Part shown: piece after piece, positions 10,128-15,958 of the stretch
Position numbering within the stretch: the first letter of the stretch is position 1
How the letters are laid out: every line of letters begins with the position of its first letter
Source: a virus
IMG/VR virus record: IMGVR_UViG_3300034198_009128
Location: 1-23,110 of that record
Direction: 5' to 3' (one strand)
Length of the DNA: 23,110 bases
Notes under the pieces: model-generated
What the model was told of the DNA's origin: nothing
The model's database searches: none
The model's input: only the letters and a program-made list of their open reading frames with translations
Translations under genes and position numbers: made by a program

Positions 10128-10596
10128 ATTCCTCTAACATTTCTTTAAATTCTACGACCGTAATCGCTCTGGTGTCTACTCGATAGCCTATCCACTTAGA
10201 AAGATGCACGACAACCTGCGCTGTGCTCATTCCTTCATGCTTTGACGGGTCTAGTTGCTCGAGTTCAATCTGGGCAATTTCAATGTTGTTCAACAAAAAT
10301 ACGTTGTTTGTTTGGACATATTGAAGCCGCAGCTTTGCAAGGTGTATTTTTTGACTCAAATACCTATCTAATTGTTCACCAAGTCCGTAACGATCTAAAT
10401 ACTCATTGTACAAAACAAGCCACACATCGGCATCATATTGCCTTGGCTTGCGGTCTTTGTTTACAAATTGCAATTTACCCTCTTGGCACTTCTCCCAAAA
10501 GTACAAAGGCATCTCATCAATGGAGGCCCAGTAGTGTTTTGAATTGCTTAATGTAGCTTTCGCGAACTTTGATTTGAAGGATTGCCAAATTTTCAT
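10102..10596 (-). CDS. Hypothetical protein in the tail-assembly-chaperone position
   Basis: A 164-residue protein immediately upstream of the tape measure, where siphoviruses normally encode tail assembly chaperones that load the tape measure. It is soluble, aromatic-rich at the N-terminus (HYWASIDEMPLYFWEKCQEG) and helical at the C-terminus, ending in a Glu/Lys-rich tail. Its ATG at 10596 lies inside the end of the preceding gene, with an unusually long overlap of 80 bp in a different frame. It overlaps the tape measure start by 26 bp. The overlap invites comparison with the frameshifted chaperone pairs of lambda-like phages, but no convincing slippery heptamer is visible and an independent start codon is present. 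The chaperone role is positional inference. Confidence 0.75.
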   Translation of the reverse strand: MKIWQSFKSKFAKATLSNSKHYWASIDEMPLYFWEKCQEGKLQFVNKDRKPRQYDADVWLVLYNEYLDRYGLGEQLDRYLSQKIHLAKLRLQYVQTNNVFLLNNIEIAQIELEQLDPSKHEGMSTAQVVVHLSKWIGYRVDTRAITVVEFKEMLEEYVRSNKEK

Positions 10597-10960
10597 CTGT
10601 GAGTGTTAATATTTTATCTGTGAACCAGCTTTGCTCCTCCATTTTTTGCGTGTCAGCTTCTATAATGATTGCGTTTTGCAGTACACGAACATACATGGAG
10701 CGGTAAAAATCACCCGTATCAAACAAGGTGAAAGGCGAATTAAATTTCTTTTTTGGATTGATAAGAGAGGTGAGGCGCGAATAATAGCCAATTACTTGGC
10801 CGGTGCCATCTATTCCCTTTTTCATCAACTGCTCCTGGCGTACTAAGTCAAGAACTTCGGTCTTTGTTTTTGGCGAAAACGCGTTGTACCATGCAACTGC
10901 CTCATTTAGCAATTTGCCCTTTCTTAACATCTCATGCAGCTTACTCGTACCTATTGCCAT
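10517..10960 (-). CDS. Hypothetical phage protein upstream of tape measure (overlaps next gene by 80 bp)
   Basis: I place the start at 10960 (protein MAIGTSKLHEMLRKGK..., 147 residues). A longer frame opens at 11020, but it would read through the terminator stem at 10980-10995, so the internal ATG is preferred. The middle contains SPFTLFDTGDFYRSM, and the C-terminal part has LTDENLAILQIKVRESYIK. Both resemble an uncharacterised family frequent in Bacteroidota phages. The DTG-x-F segment is loosely reminiscent of HK97 gp10-like head-tail proteins, but the resemblance is weak. It is the first gene after the terminator that follows the tail tube gene, so its expression should depend on read-through or on an unseen promoter. 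Its last 80 bp also encode the start of the 164-residue protein. Function unassigned. Confidence 0.75.
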   Translation of the reverse strand: MAIGTSKLHEMLRKGKLLNEAVAWYNAFSPKTKTEVLDLVRQEQLMKKGIDGTGQVIGYYSRLTSLINPKKKFNSPFTLFDTGDFYRSMYVRVLQNAIIIEADTQKMEEQSWFTDKILTLTDENLAILQIKVRESYIKQFKTLLGLH

Positions 10961-10973
10961 AATACAAAGTAAC

Positions 10974-10999
10974 AAAAAAGGGGAGTTGCCTCCCCTTTT
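10974..10999 (-). terminator. Intrinsic terminator after the tail tube gene and its small follower
   Basis: On the minus strand a perfect GGGGAG/CTCCCC stem (10995-10990 with 10985-10980) closes a GCAA loop, a GNRA-type tetraloop, and is followed directly by six T (10979-10974). Four A before the stem can pair with the T run, so the fold is nearly symmetric. It lies between the 50-residue gene (ends 11028) and the next gene (starts 10960). It would cut most transcripts after the tail tube, leaving less mRNA for the tape measure and tail-tip genes. Confidence 0.85.
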
Positions 11000-11027
11000 C
11001 ACATCAAACAAAACAAACAAAAAAGTC

Positions 11028-11180
11028 TTATAATGCTTTTAAAATCGGCTGCGCTTGTTTCCAAGCCTGCTTAACAACATCGGCAGGAAAACTGCCAAAA
11101 TGCGTAACCGCTTGCTTTTGTGTCATCCCTTCAAATGCTAAGGCATTGAATTGATAGCGGCCGATTGTTATCACTTTCAT
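11028..11180 (-). CDS. Small 50-residue protein directly after the tail tube gene
   Basis: A short frame with an ATG at 11180 and TAA at 11028-11030. It begins 2 nt after the tail tube stop (11183), so it is almost certainly translated as part of the same operon. The protein starts MKVITIGRYQFNALAFEGMT and continues with QKQAVTHFG and KQAWKQAQPILKAL, a mostly helical basic peptide. It ends 28 nt before the terminator stem, so it shares the high-level transcript of the tail tube gene. Small proteins at this position are seen in other Bacteroidota siphoviruses, but I do not know their job. A role in tail assembly is inference. Coding is supported by tight spacing and by the way it fills the gap exactly. 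Confidence 0.7.
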   Translation of the reverse strand: MKVITIGRYQFNALAFEGMTQKQAVTHFGSFPADVVKQAWKQAQPILKAL

Positions 11181-11182
11181 GA

Positions 11183-12121
11183 TTATTGAGCTACGAAGGT
11201 TGTTGACTCACCTTCAAAGCCATTTACCAAGTTGCCTGATGCTGCACGGAATGCAGATAAAGCAACAACATCAGCTGCAGTTTGAGCTGGGAATGTCAAG
11301 GTGTAAAGACCTGGTGTTACAGCAGACTCAACAACAGCAGAAGGAGTTACAGCCAAGTTGGTTGTTTGGTTAAACAACGCGAAGTCAGCCAAGGCAGCAC
11401 CTCTCCATGGTAAACGATTTACTGCGTTTCCATACTCATAGTTAGCTTGGAACTCGATTTCAGTTGCAGAGTTGACAGTAATGTCAAATGTAACATCGAT
11501 AAGTCCGTTCAACTCAAGAGCAGAGAAAGGAGATAAAAGGCTATCCGGAATCATCCATTGACCACCGTCAGAAGTCAATAAAGAATAGTCCATTGAGAAC
11601 ATAACTTTTGCACCTGTGTCGGCAGTTGCATCCATGTACTTAGCAAAGAAACTGTATTGGTTTACAGGACGTGGTGCCAATAAATCCAAAGCCTCTTCTA
11701 ATTGACCTTTTACGTTACCGCAAACATCAACCAAGAAAATACCAAAGTTCACGCAGTTTTCAGACGCTTTAGCAAAGAATTGCTCGTTTACGCCCCATGC
11801 CTCAAACGTTACGGTTTTGATACCGTTACGAGTCTTGAAACGCTCACCATTGTCAGCAGTTTCAAAGTTCGGGTCAGCCTCTTCAAACGTTACATTGCGT
11901 AAGTTGTTAAAAGGGTAAATGCGTTTTGATGGGTCAGGGTTATTGATTCCATCCAAAAGAGCTTGACCGAGGTCTACACTCGTTAAATCGATACCATTAC
12001 GGGTACCATCGTTTGCAAGAATCGGCATCATGTACAAACCAGCAGTAACGCCGAACGGCTTTACTCCAGGATAACCAGTGTTACCAATTCGACCGTTGCA
12101 GTTACATCCAGCTGTGGCCAT
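11183..12121 (-). CDS. Major tail (tube) protein, putative
   Basis: A 312-residue protein placed between the connector/terminator genes and the tape measure, which is the standard position of the tail tube subunit. The composition is acidic and rich in Ala, Asn, Thr, Val and Phe, with regular beta-strand patterns (for example GLIDVTFDITVNSATEIEFQ). A C-terminal part of about 70 residues (from about 240) looks like an added Ig-like or decoration domain ending in FEGESTTFVAQ. The N-terminus holds Cys6 and Cys8 (AGCNCNG), an unusual feature for a tube protein. The gene has its own candidate -7 promoter element 41-48 bp upstream and a strong terminator downstream, consistent with high expression. 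The assignment rests on position, size and expression signals, not on a recognised motif. Confidence 0.75.
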   Translation of the reverse strand: MATAGCNCNGRIGNTGYPGVKPFGVTAGLYMMPILANDGTRNGIDLTSVDLGQALLDGINNPDPSKRIYPFNNLRNVTFEEADPNFETADNGERFKTRNGIKTVTFEAWGVNEQFFAKASENCVNFGIFLVDVCGNVKGQLEEALDLLAPRPVNQYSFFAKYMDATADTGAKVMFSMDYSLLTSDGGQWMIPDSLLSPFSALELNGLIDVTFDITVNSATEIEFQANYEYGNAVNRLPWRGAALADFALFNQTTNLAVTPSAVVESAVTPGLYTLTFPAQTAADVVALSAFRAASGNLVNGFEGESTTFVAQ

Positions 12122-12161
12122 AATTTCTTGTTTTTTAAGGGTTAAATAATAATTACTTGTT

Positions 12162-12169
12162 CAAAATTA
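12162..12169 (-). promoter_or_regulatory. Bacteroidota -7 element upstream of tail tube gene
   Basis: The minus strand reads TAATTTTG, an exact match to the Bacteroidota TAnnTTTG element. It sits across the very end of the preceding gene, 41-48 bp before the tail tube ATG at 12121. The predicted leader is about 30-35 nt of AT-rich, unstructured RNA. No TTG at the preferred -33 distance is seen. The 9-mer TAATTTTGA is identical to that of the candidate protease-operon promoter at 15919-15927. Confidence 0.5.
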
Positions 12170-12886
12170 GCAATTTTCACAATAAGTGCTAATGATTTTA
12201 AAGTTTGCATCCAACTCAACAGCAGAAAGTGAGCTATCAAAAATTGCTTTATCAATTCCGTTTTCGTTTTCAGTACCAAATTTAGGGAAGTCCCTGCGTA
12301 AATGACCAAGCGTATTGCCATCAAATGTCGCGCTTTGTCTAAGCATTGTATTTACAAACTCATCAACCAAAGCATAAAGCGGCTGTACGGCTTCATCTTG
12401 CCTATCGGCATTTAACTTAGTCCAATCGGACCAATGAACAAACCAAATCTTTGCATCTACATTGCGCCCGCCACCTTCATTGTAGCTATCAATTCGCTCA
12501 TCAGTTGGTGAAATCAACCAAATGAATGGCAGCTTATCTCGCTCGCTGTTGATGTTTGTCTGCGGGTTAACGTACTTGCTCCACTCCCATTTGGTGTTGG
12601 AAAGGGTGCCGTTAAAAAATAGCGGTATAGGCAAGGTAAACACCTCATCTCCTATCAATTCAGCACCTAATTTAATGGTAACGGTTTTGCCGTTTATGGC
12701 TGTAACAAGGTGTGCAACATTGTTGATTTGCAAGCGGTCAAGGTATAATTTAAGCCACTTTAGATCACAAAAGGTAACGTCTTGTGTTTGCTCTTCTGGA
12801 TTAAATACTCCAAACTCAATAGCAACCAAAGTGTTGTTGAGCTTATTGATTACTTCGGTCTGTAAAATTGATGAAATCAGCTTCAT
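12167..12886 (-). CDS. Putative tail completion/terminator or head-tail joining protein
   Basis: I choose the ATG at 12886 (MKLISSILQTEVINKLNNTL, 239 residues). It shares a 4-bp ATGA overlap with the stop of the preceding connector gene; a TTG three codons further upstream is less likely. The gene lies between the head-tail connector and the tail tube, where tail terminator or tail completion proteins are encoded. The protein is soluble and mixed alpha/beta. A conspicuous central segment (KLPFIWLISPTDERIDSYNE and IWFVHWSDWTKLN) resembles a family seen at this position in Bacteroidota phages. It is longer than the classic gpU-type terminator (about 130 residues), so it may combine functions. 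Function is positional inference. Confidence 0.75.
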   Translation of the reverse strand: MKLISSILQTEVINKLNNTLVAIEFGVFNPEEQTQDVTFCDLKWLKLYLDRLQINNVAHLVTAINGKTVTIKLGAELIGDEVFTLPIPLFFNGTLSNTKWEWSKYVNPQTNINSERDKLPFIWLISPTDERIDSYNEGGGRNVDAKIWFVHWSDWTKLNADRQDEAVQPLYALVDEFVNTMLRQSATFDGNTLGHLRRDFPKFGTENENGIDKAIFDSSLSAVELDANFKIISTYCENC

Positions 12887-13386
12887 ATAAACCAAGTAGT
12901 TTGAATGCGCTCACCTGCATACTGAGGGTAATCAGCTTTATTTTCTTCAACATACTTTTGTAAGGCCAAAGCATTACGGGCAGCAGCATTGTAAAACGTA
13001 AATGCAACAGTGTTGTTGTCATTTGCAGGCGTTCCGGCTTCAACTTTTGCAGCCATTTGGCCAATGCTTGTATTGGTGTTGATATTCTCGCGTACATAGT
13101 GCGAGTAAATGAATGAGCTGATAATATCAATAAAGCCAGTCGAGGTGTAAATATCATGGCAATTACTTACAACTGTTGGCACTGAGAGCGCTTGATAAAG
13201 CGGCTCATCATCAAAATTTAAGTAAATCAAATCACACAATTCTTGCCCAAATAAGCGGTAGATGTACGGCTTTTCGTACATCTTAATATATTGCTCAATT
13301 AAGGCATTGCCATCGTTAAATGCTACGCTCAACTTATAGCGCAGGATAAAATCTTGAGGCTGTATGAATTGTGTAATTGCAGGCAT
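12883..13386 (-). CDS. Head-tail connector (gp6-like / DUF6712-like), putative
   Basis: A 167-residue protein located after the capsid gene and before the tail completion candidate. It is mostly helical: the N-terminus MPAITQFIQPQDFILRYKLS is followed by helices around LFGQELCDLIYLNF, IIDIISSFIYSHY and FTFYNAAARNALALQKYVEE. This pattern, with the YVRENIN and NAAARNALALQKY segments, resembles the connector/adaptor family (DUF6712-like) common in Bacteroidota phages and prophages, which binds the portal as the head-tail adaptor. It starts 5 nt after the preceding small gene's end (13391) and couples to the next gene by ATGA. Assignment is by family resemblance and position, moderately certain. 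Confidence 0.7.
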   Translation of the reverse strand: MPAITQFIQPQDFILRYKLSVAFNDGNALIEQYIKMYEKPYIYRLFGQELCDLIYLNFDDEPLYQALSVPTVVSNCHDIYTSTGFIDIISSFIYSHYVRENINTNTSIGQMAAKVEAGTPANDNNTVAFTFYNAAARNALALQKYVEENKADYPQYAGERIQTTWFI

Positions 13387-13390
13387 GTTG

Positions 13391-13594
13391 CTACTCGATT
13401 ACAATGTTTTCAGTTGCGTCAGTCGCAGGCTCTTCTTTACCTTCTTCTTGCTTTTTATCTTTTGATCTAGTTGCCTTGGCACCAACTGCGGTTGCCTTAC
13501 CTTCTTTAATCAATTGCGTTGCTGTTAGCTCGCTTACTTCGATAACATCACCTTGTCTTTTAAGGCTAAATTTTGCGGTTAATTTGATTTTCAT
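13391..13594 (-). CDS. Small basic/acidic-tailed phage protein after capsid gene
   Basis: A 67-residue protein. The N-terminal half (MKIKLTAKFSLKRQGDVIEV, then SELTATQLIKEGKATAV) folds plausibly as a small beta-alpha domain. The second half is a low-complexity Lys/Glu-rich tail (KKQEEGKEEPATDATEN). Proteins of this type occur between the capsid and connector genes in many phages and are of unknown or accessory head function. It is the first gene after the hairpin that follows the capsid gene and is spaced 4 nt from the connector gene, so it belongs to the same operon. No catalytic motif. Function not assigned. Confidence 0.75.
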   Translation of the reverse strand: MKIKLTAKFSLKRQGDVIEVSELTATQLIKEGKATAVGAKATRSKDKKQEEGKEEPATDATENIVIE

Positions 13595-13629
13595 GATCGT
13601 TGTTTTATGGTGGTTGTTTACGCCACAAA

Positions 13630-13660
13630 CCCCGACAAACCGCTTGGGTTAATGTCGGGG
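13630..13660 (-). terminator. Terminator-like or attenuator hairpin after the capsid gene
   Basis: On the minus strand CCCCGACA (13660-13653) pairs with TGTCGGGG (13637-13630). An inner AACC/GGTT stem (13650-13647 with 13641-13638) closes a 5-nt loop, with a 2-nt bulge. The trailing sequence is TTTGTGG, a weak T tract, so termination may be partial. It lies between the capsid stop (13681) and the next start (13594) and would raise capsid mRNA relative to downstream genes, or protect its 3' end. Confidence 0.65.
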
Positions 13661-13680
13661 CAAGTGTAGCGGTTTAATTA

Positions 13681-14886
13681 CTATGCAGGCGTAGTAATCA
13701 ATTCTAGTGCGTCAGCCATTACGCCTTTGACAAGCACTTGCGTGTCATTAGCAGAAACGAACTGAACAAGAGATTGCTCTGCGCGGATGGTTTTCAAGTT
13801 ATTAGAGAAGTCATTGCCGTCCTCACCGATTTCAAGGGTTAAGCCCTCACGGAAACGAACGTTGACAACTGTAAGGTCTCCACCAACGAAATCAAAATCA
13901 GAACCAACCAAAGCAACATCTGGAATCAACTCCATTCCTGCAACCTCGCGGCCGTCAGCAGACTTAAATGGTGGGAGCAGATAGATGCCATCAACTGATT
14001 TTTGAACGTCCATAGCAGCCAAGATTTCAGGGTTAACGAATACAGCAGTTGCCGTACCGAAAGCCAATTCAACTTGCAATGCAAGTGCGCGGAATACGTC
14101 AGCATATGACGGTGTTTCGGTTGTTAGGCCACCGCCTGTAAAGGCAGTTGCGTAATCGAAAAGACCGTTAAGCATAGTTCCATCACCGGCAAAAAGCTCG
14201 GTAATTGTAGCCACCTCAATGCGACGCAACAAGTTAGATTGAATATAAGAAGTCAACTGCGGCAAATCGCGGAGCATCTCCATTGTTACTTTGCAAGTAA
14301 CAGCGATTTTTTGGACCTTAGCATCACGCTCTTCGTAACGTACAGAAACAGGTGTTTTTGCAGCTCCTTCAGAGATGAAAATAGGTGTTCCTTGCTCATC
14401 CAATTCCTCAACCCACATTGCAACGCGGTTGTTGATTGTGCCAACTGATACCAAAGAAAGGTAACGGCTCACGCGGCTACGAATCTTAGAGATAACACCG
14501 GTGAAAGCAGTCAACAAATAGTGGCTATCAGAACCCTCTGCAAACAAAGTAGCTCCTTCAGAGATGGTAATAGCAGCTTTAATCTGCATAGTTACGCTCT
14601 CGCCTTTTTTGTTGGTGCTCTCGATGATTGCCTCTTTGTTATCCTCGAGTGTTGCGCGTAACGCTTCACCAAAAGATTTGAAGGTTTTTTCAGTCTTAGC
14701 AGCAGGCTCTTTTAAGCTCGCAATTTCCAACTCAATTTTTGTGATTGCCTCTTTAATCGCGGTGGCATCATTCGCGCTTTTCAACTCTTCGATGGATGCT
14801 TTGATAGCCTCAACATCTGATTTGCTTGCAAAGCCTTTGGATTCTAATTTATCCTCTAAGGCTTTAATTACTTCTTCTGTGTTCAT
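13681..14886 (-). CDS. HK97-fold major capsid protein with N-terminal delta/scaffold region
   Basis: A 401-residue protein of standard length for the HK97-type capsid family (Phage_capsid, TIGR01554). Residues 1-60 form a Lys/Glu-rich coiled coil (MNTEEVIKALEDKLESKGFA), the typical built-in scaffolding delta domain, which the adjacent protease would remove at roughly residue 100. The mature part shows family landmarks: EGAAKTPVSVRYEERDAKVQ, the AVTCKVTMEMLRD spine region, ELFAGDGTMLNGLF, and the ATAVFVNPEILAAMDVQKSV segment followed by the C-terminal strands. It lies 12 nt downstream of the protease gene and is followed by a stable hairpin. It forms the icosahedral shell. Identification is strong. 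Confidence 0.93.
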   Translation of the reverse strand: MNTEEVIKALEDKLESKGFASKSDVEAIKASIEELKSANDATAIKEAITKIELEIASLKEPAAKTEKTFKSFGEALRATLEDNKEAIIESTNKKGESVTMQIKAAITISEGATLFAEGSDSHYLLTAFTGVISKIRSRVSRYLSLVSVGTINNRVAMWVEELDEQGTPIFISEGAAKTPVSVRYEERDAKVQKIAVTCKVTMEMLRDLPQLTSYIQSNLLRRIEVATITELFAGDGTMLNGLFDYATAFTGGGLTTETPSYADVFRALALQVELAFGTATAVFVNPEILAAMDVQKSVDGIYLLPPFKSADGREVAGMELIPDVALVGSDFDFVGGDLTVVNVRFREGLTLEIGEDGNDFSNNLKTIRAEQSLVQFVSANDTQVLVKGVMADALELITTPA

Positions 14887-14898
14887 TTGTACAGTTGT

Positions 14899-15819
14899 TT
14901 AGAAGTTACTAATTACTTTGCTCCAATCCAAGGTAGAAGCATTATCCCTTTGAGTGTCATTAGACGGCTCTGTTTTATCAGAAGTGCTGCTGCCAGCGGC
15001 TTCTTTTCTTTGCGTACCGCAACCCTTACAAATGCTTTTTGCATTGTCTAGTTCAATGCTATCTGTATCGGTTTGGCAGGTATCGCAATATTGCTTGTCA
15101 GTGTATTCTGAAATAGATACAACCGGAGTAATTGTGTTGCTGCCTTTTACAACAGCTGAACCCTCGATAACTTTTGCTTCGGTAACTGCCCAAAAATAGC
15201 CTCTTGTATCGGCCACGTCCTTATTCACTACTTGTGGGTAGTATTTGTCCCAATTTGCTTTTTCACTTGCGTAGCTCGGTTCATTTGTATCTACACAAAG
15301 AAACATTTTAACGTAGCGCATGCCAACCGAATGATTCAAAACGTAACCACTTTTGTATTGGTTGAACATAAACTCATTGCGCTTTTGGTCAATCGTTACG
15401 TCAAACATCAACGCCTCAGTGTCTCCAGGGTAGTTGACACCAAGGTCAGACCATGGCATGCGCTTGGCATCGGCTTTGAACTGATTGTTTTTCGAGTCGG
15501 CAATTACATACTCGAACTCCATTTCATGCTCCTGGAGCAAGAACAACAATTTTGTTTCCTTTAGTGATTTTTTCCAAAGACCAGGAATGTGGCAGTCCAT
15601 GTGTGAATCAATCACGTTTGTGGTGTTGATGCAAAGCTCTAATTTAAGCATACCCAACATCGTGTCATCACTGCCCTCCGCTTTTGTGATCAGATGCTTT
15701 TTATTTACGCTGCCATAATCGCCAAACACAACATCGCCGTGCTTAATCGCTGCCGTTTTTTTAGCGTGCAAAATCTCTTTGTTAGCTAACACGTGCTTAA
15801 TTTCTTGCTCTCTGGTCAT
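14899..15819 (-). CDS. Prohead maturation protease (S78-like) with C-terminal zinc ribbon
   Basis: A 306-residue protein immediately before the capsid gene, the normal place of the HK97 prohead protease. The sequence DSHMDCHIPGLWKKSL (residues 71-86) matches the catalytic-His region (His73 or His77). Residues 162-169, NHSVGMRY, match the catalytic-Ser motif (Ser164), as in Peptidase_S78. These assignments are by pattern only. Residues 245-267 hold two CxxC pairs (Cys245/Cys248 and Cys264/Cys267) forming a zinc ribbon, which classic HK97 proteases lack. A Ser/Thr/Asp-rich linker then ends in DWSKVISNF, which could be a scaffold-like or capsid-binding tail. The ATG at 15819 overlaps the preceding 28-codon ORF by ATGA. 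It should cleave the capsid delta domain and itself. Confidence 0.8.
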   Translation of the reverse strand: MTREQEIKHVLANKEILHAKKTAAIKHGDVVFGDYGSVNKKHLITKAEGSDDTMLGMLKLELCINTTNVIDSHMDCHIPGLWKKSLKETKLLFLLQEHEMEFEYVIADSKNNQFKADAKRMPWSDLGVNYPGDTEALMFDVTIDQKRNEFMFNQYKSGYVLNHSVGMRYVKMFLCVDTNEPSYASEKANWDKYYPQVVNKDVADTRGYFWAVTEAKVIEGSAVVKGSNTITPVVSISEYTDKQYCDTCQTDTDSIELDNAKSICKGCGTQRKEAAGSSTSDKTEPSNDTQRDNASTLDWSKVISNF

Positions 15820-15902
15820 TTCTTTACAGTTTCATTTTCGGCCATTTGTTTGGTCTTAACGTCCTTAATAGCCTCTAGTTGTTTGGGTGTCAATTTGTCC
15901 AT
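15816..15902 (-). CDS. 28-residue leader ORF coupled to the protease gene
   Basis: A short frame with an ATG at 15902 and TGA at 15816-15818, overlapping the protease ATG as ATGA. The peptide is MDKLTPKQLEAIKDVKTKQM plus AENETVKK: strongly charged and probably helical. It is the first ORF after the minus-strand -7 element at 15920-15927, with a leader of only about 10 nt. This makes it a candidate leader peptide or small head protein translated in the coupled operon. Its small size makes the coding call tentative; the ATGA coupling is the main support. Confidence 0.5.
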   Translation of the reverse strand: MDKLTPKQLEAIKDVKTKQMAENETVKK

Positions 15903-15919
15903 TGCTTACCTTTAAGCCT

Positions 15920-15927
15920 CAAAATTA
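15920..15927 (-). promoter_or_regulatory. -7 element for the protease-capsid operon (divergent with portal promoter)
   Basis: The minus strand reads TAATTTTG, an exact TAnnTTTG match, 18-25 bp before the ATG at 15902. A TTTG lies 14 nt further upstream, closer than the usual 19-21 nt, so the -33 box is weak. It sits 3 bp from the oppositely directed element of the portal gene. Confidence 0.55.
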
Positions 15928-15930
15928 TTA

Positions 15931-15938
15931 TAAATTTG
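15931..15938 (+). promoter_or_regulatory. -7 element for the inverted portal gene
   Basis: The plus strand reads TAAATTTG, an exact TAnnTTTG match, 21-28 bp before the portal ATG at 15959. No TTG at the ideal -33 distance is present; the nearest is 26 nt upstream. It is the only promoter-like element that could serve the plus-strand portal gene within this short gap. Confidence 0.55.
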
Positions 15939-15958
15939 TTGCAAATAAACTTTTTTCA

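Noticed and set aside
10540-10600. Slippery heptamer for -1 frameshift between the two chaperone-position genes
   Set aside because: No X XXY YYZ sequence in the right frame was seen, and the frame relation is +1 (or -2). It is kept only as an open question in the findings.
10961-11020. N-terminal extension of the 147-residue gene by 20 codons
   Set aside because: It would run through the terminator stem-loop at 10980-10995, giving a Pro/Leu/Gly peptide. The ATG at 10960 is more plausible.
12843-13157. 104-residue minus-strand ORF overlapping the connector gene
   Set aside because: It is in another frame of the same strand as the connector gene, whose spacing and ATGA coupling are clear. 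The translation has no recognisable features.
15887-15958. N-terminal extension of the portal by 24 codons
   Set aside because: It would start before the plus-strand -7 element and add residues unlike any portal. The ATG at 15959 fits the family length and the promoter position.
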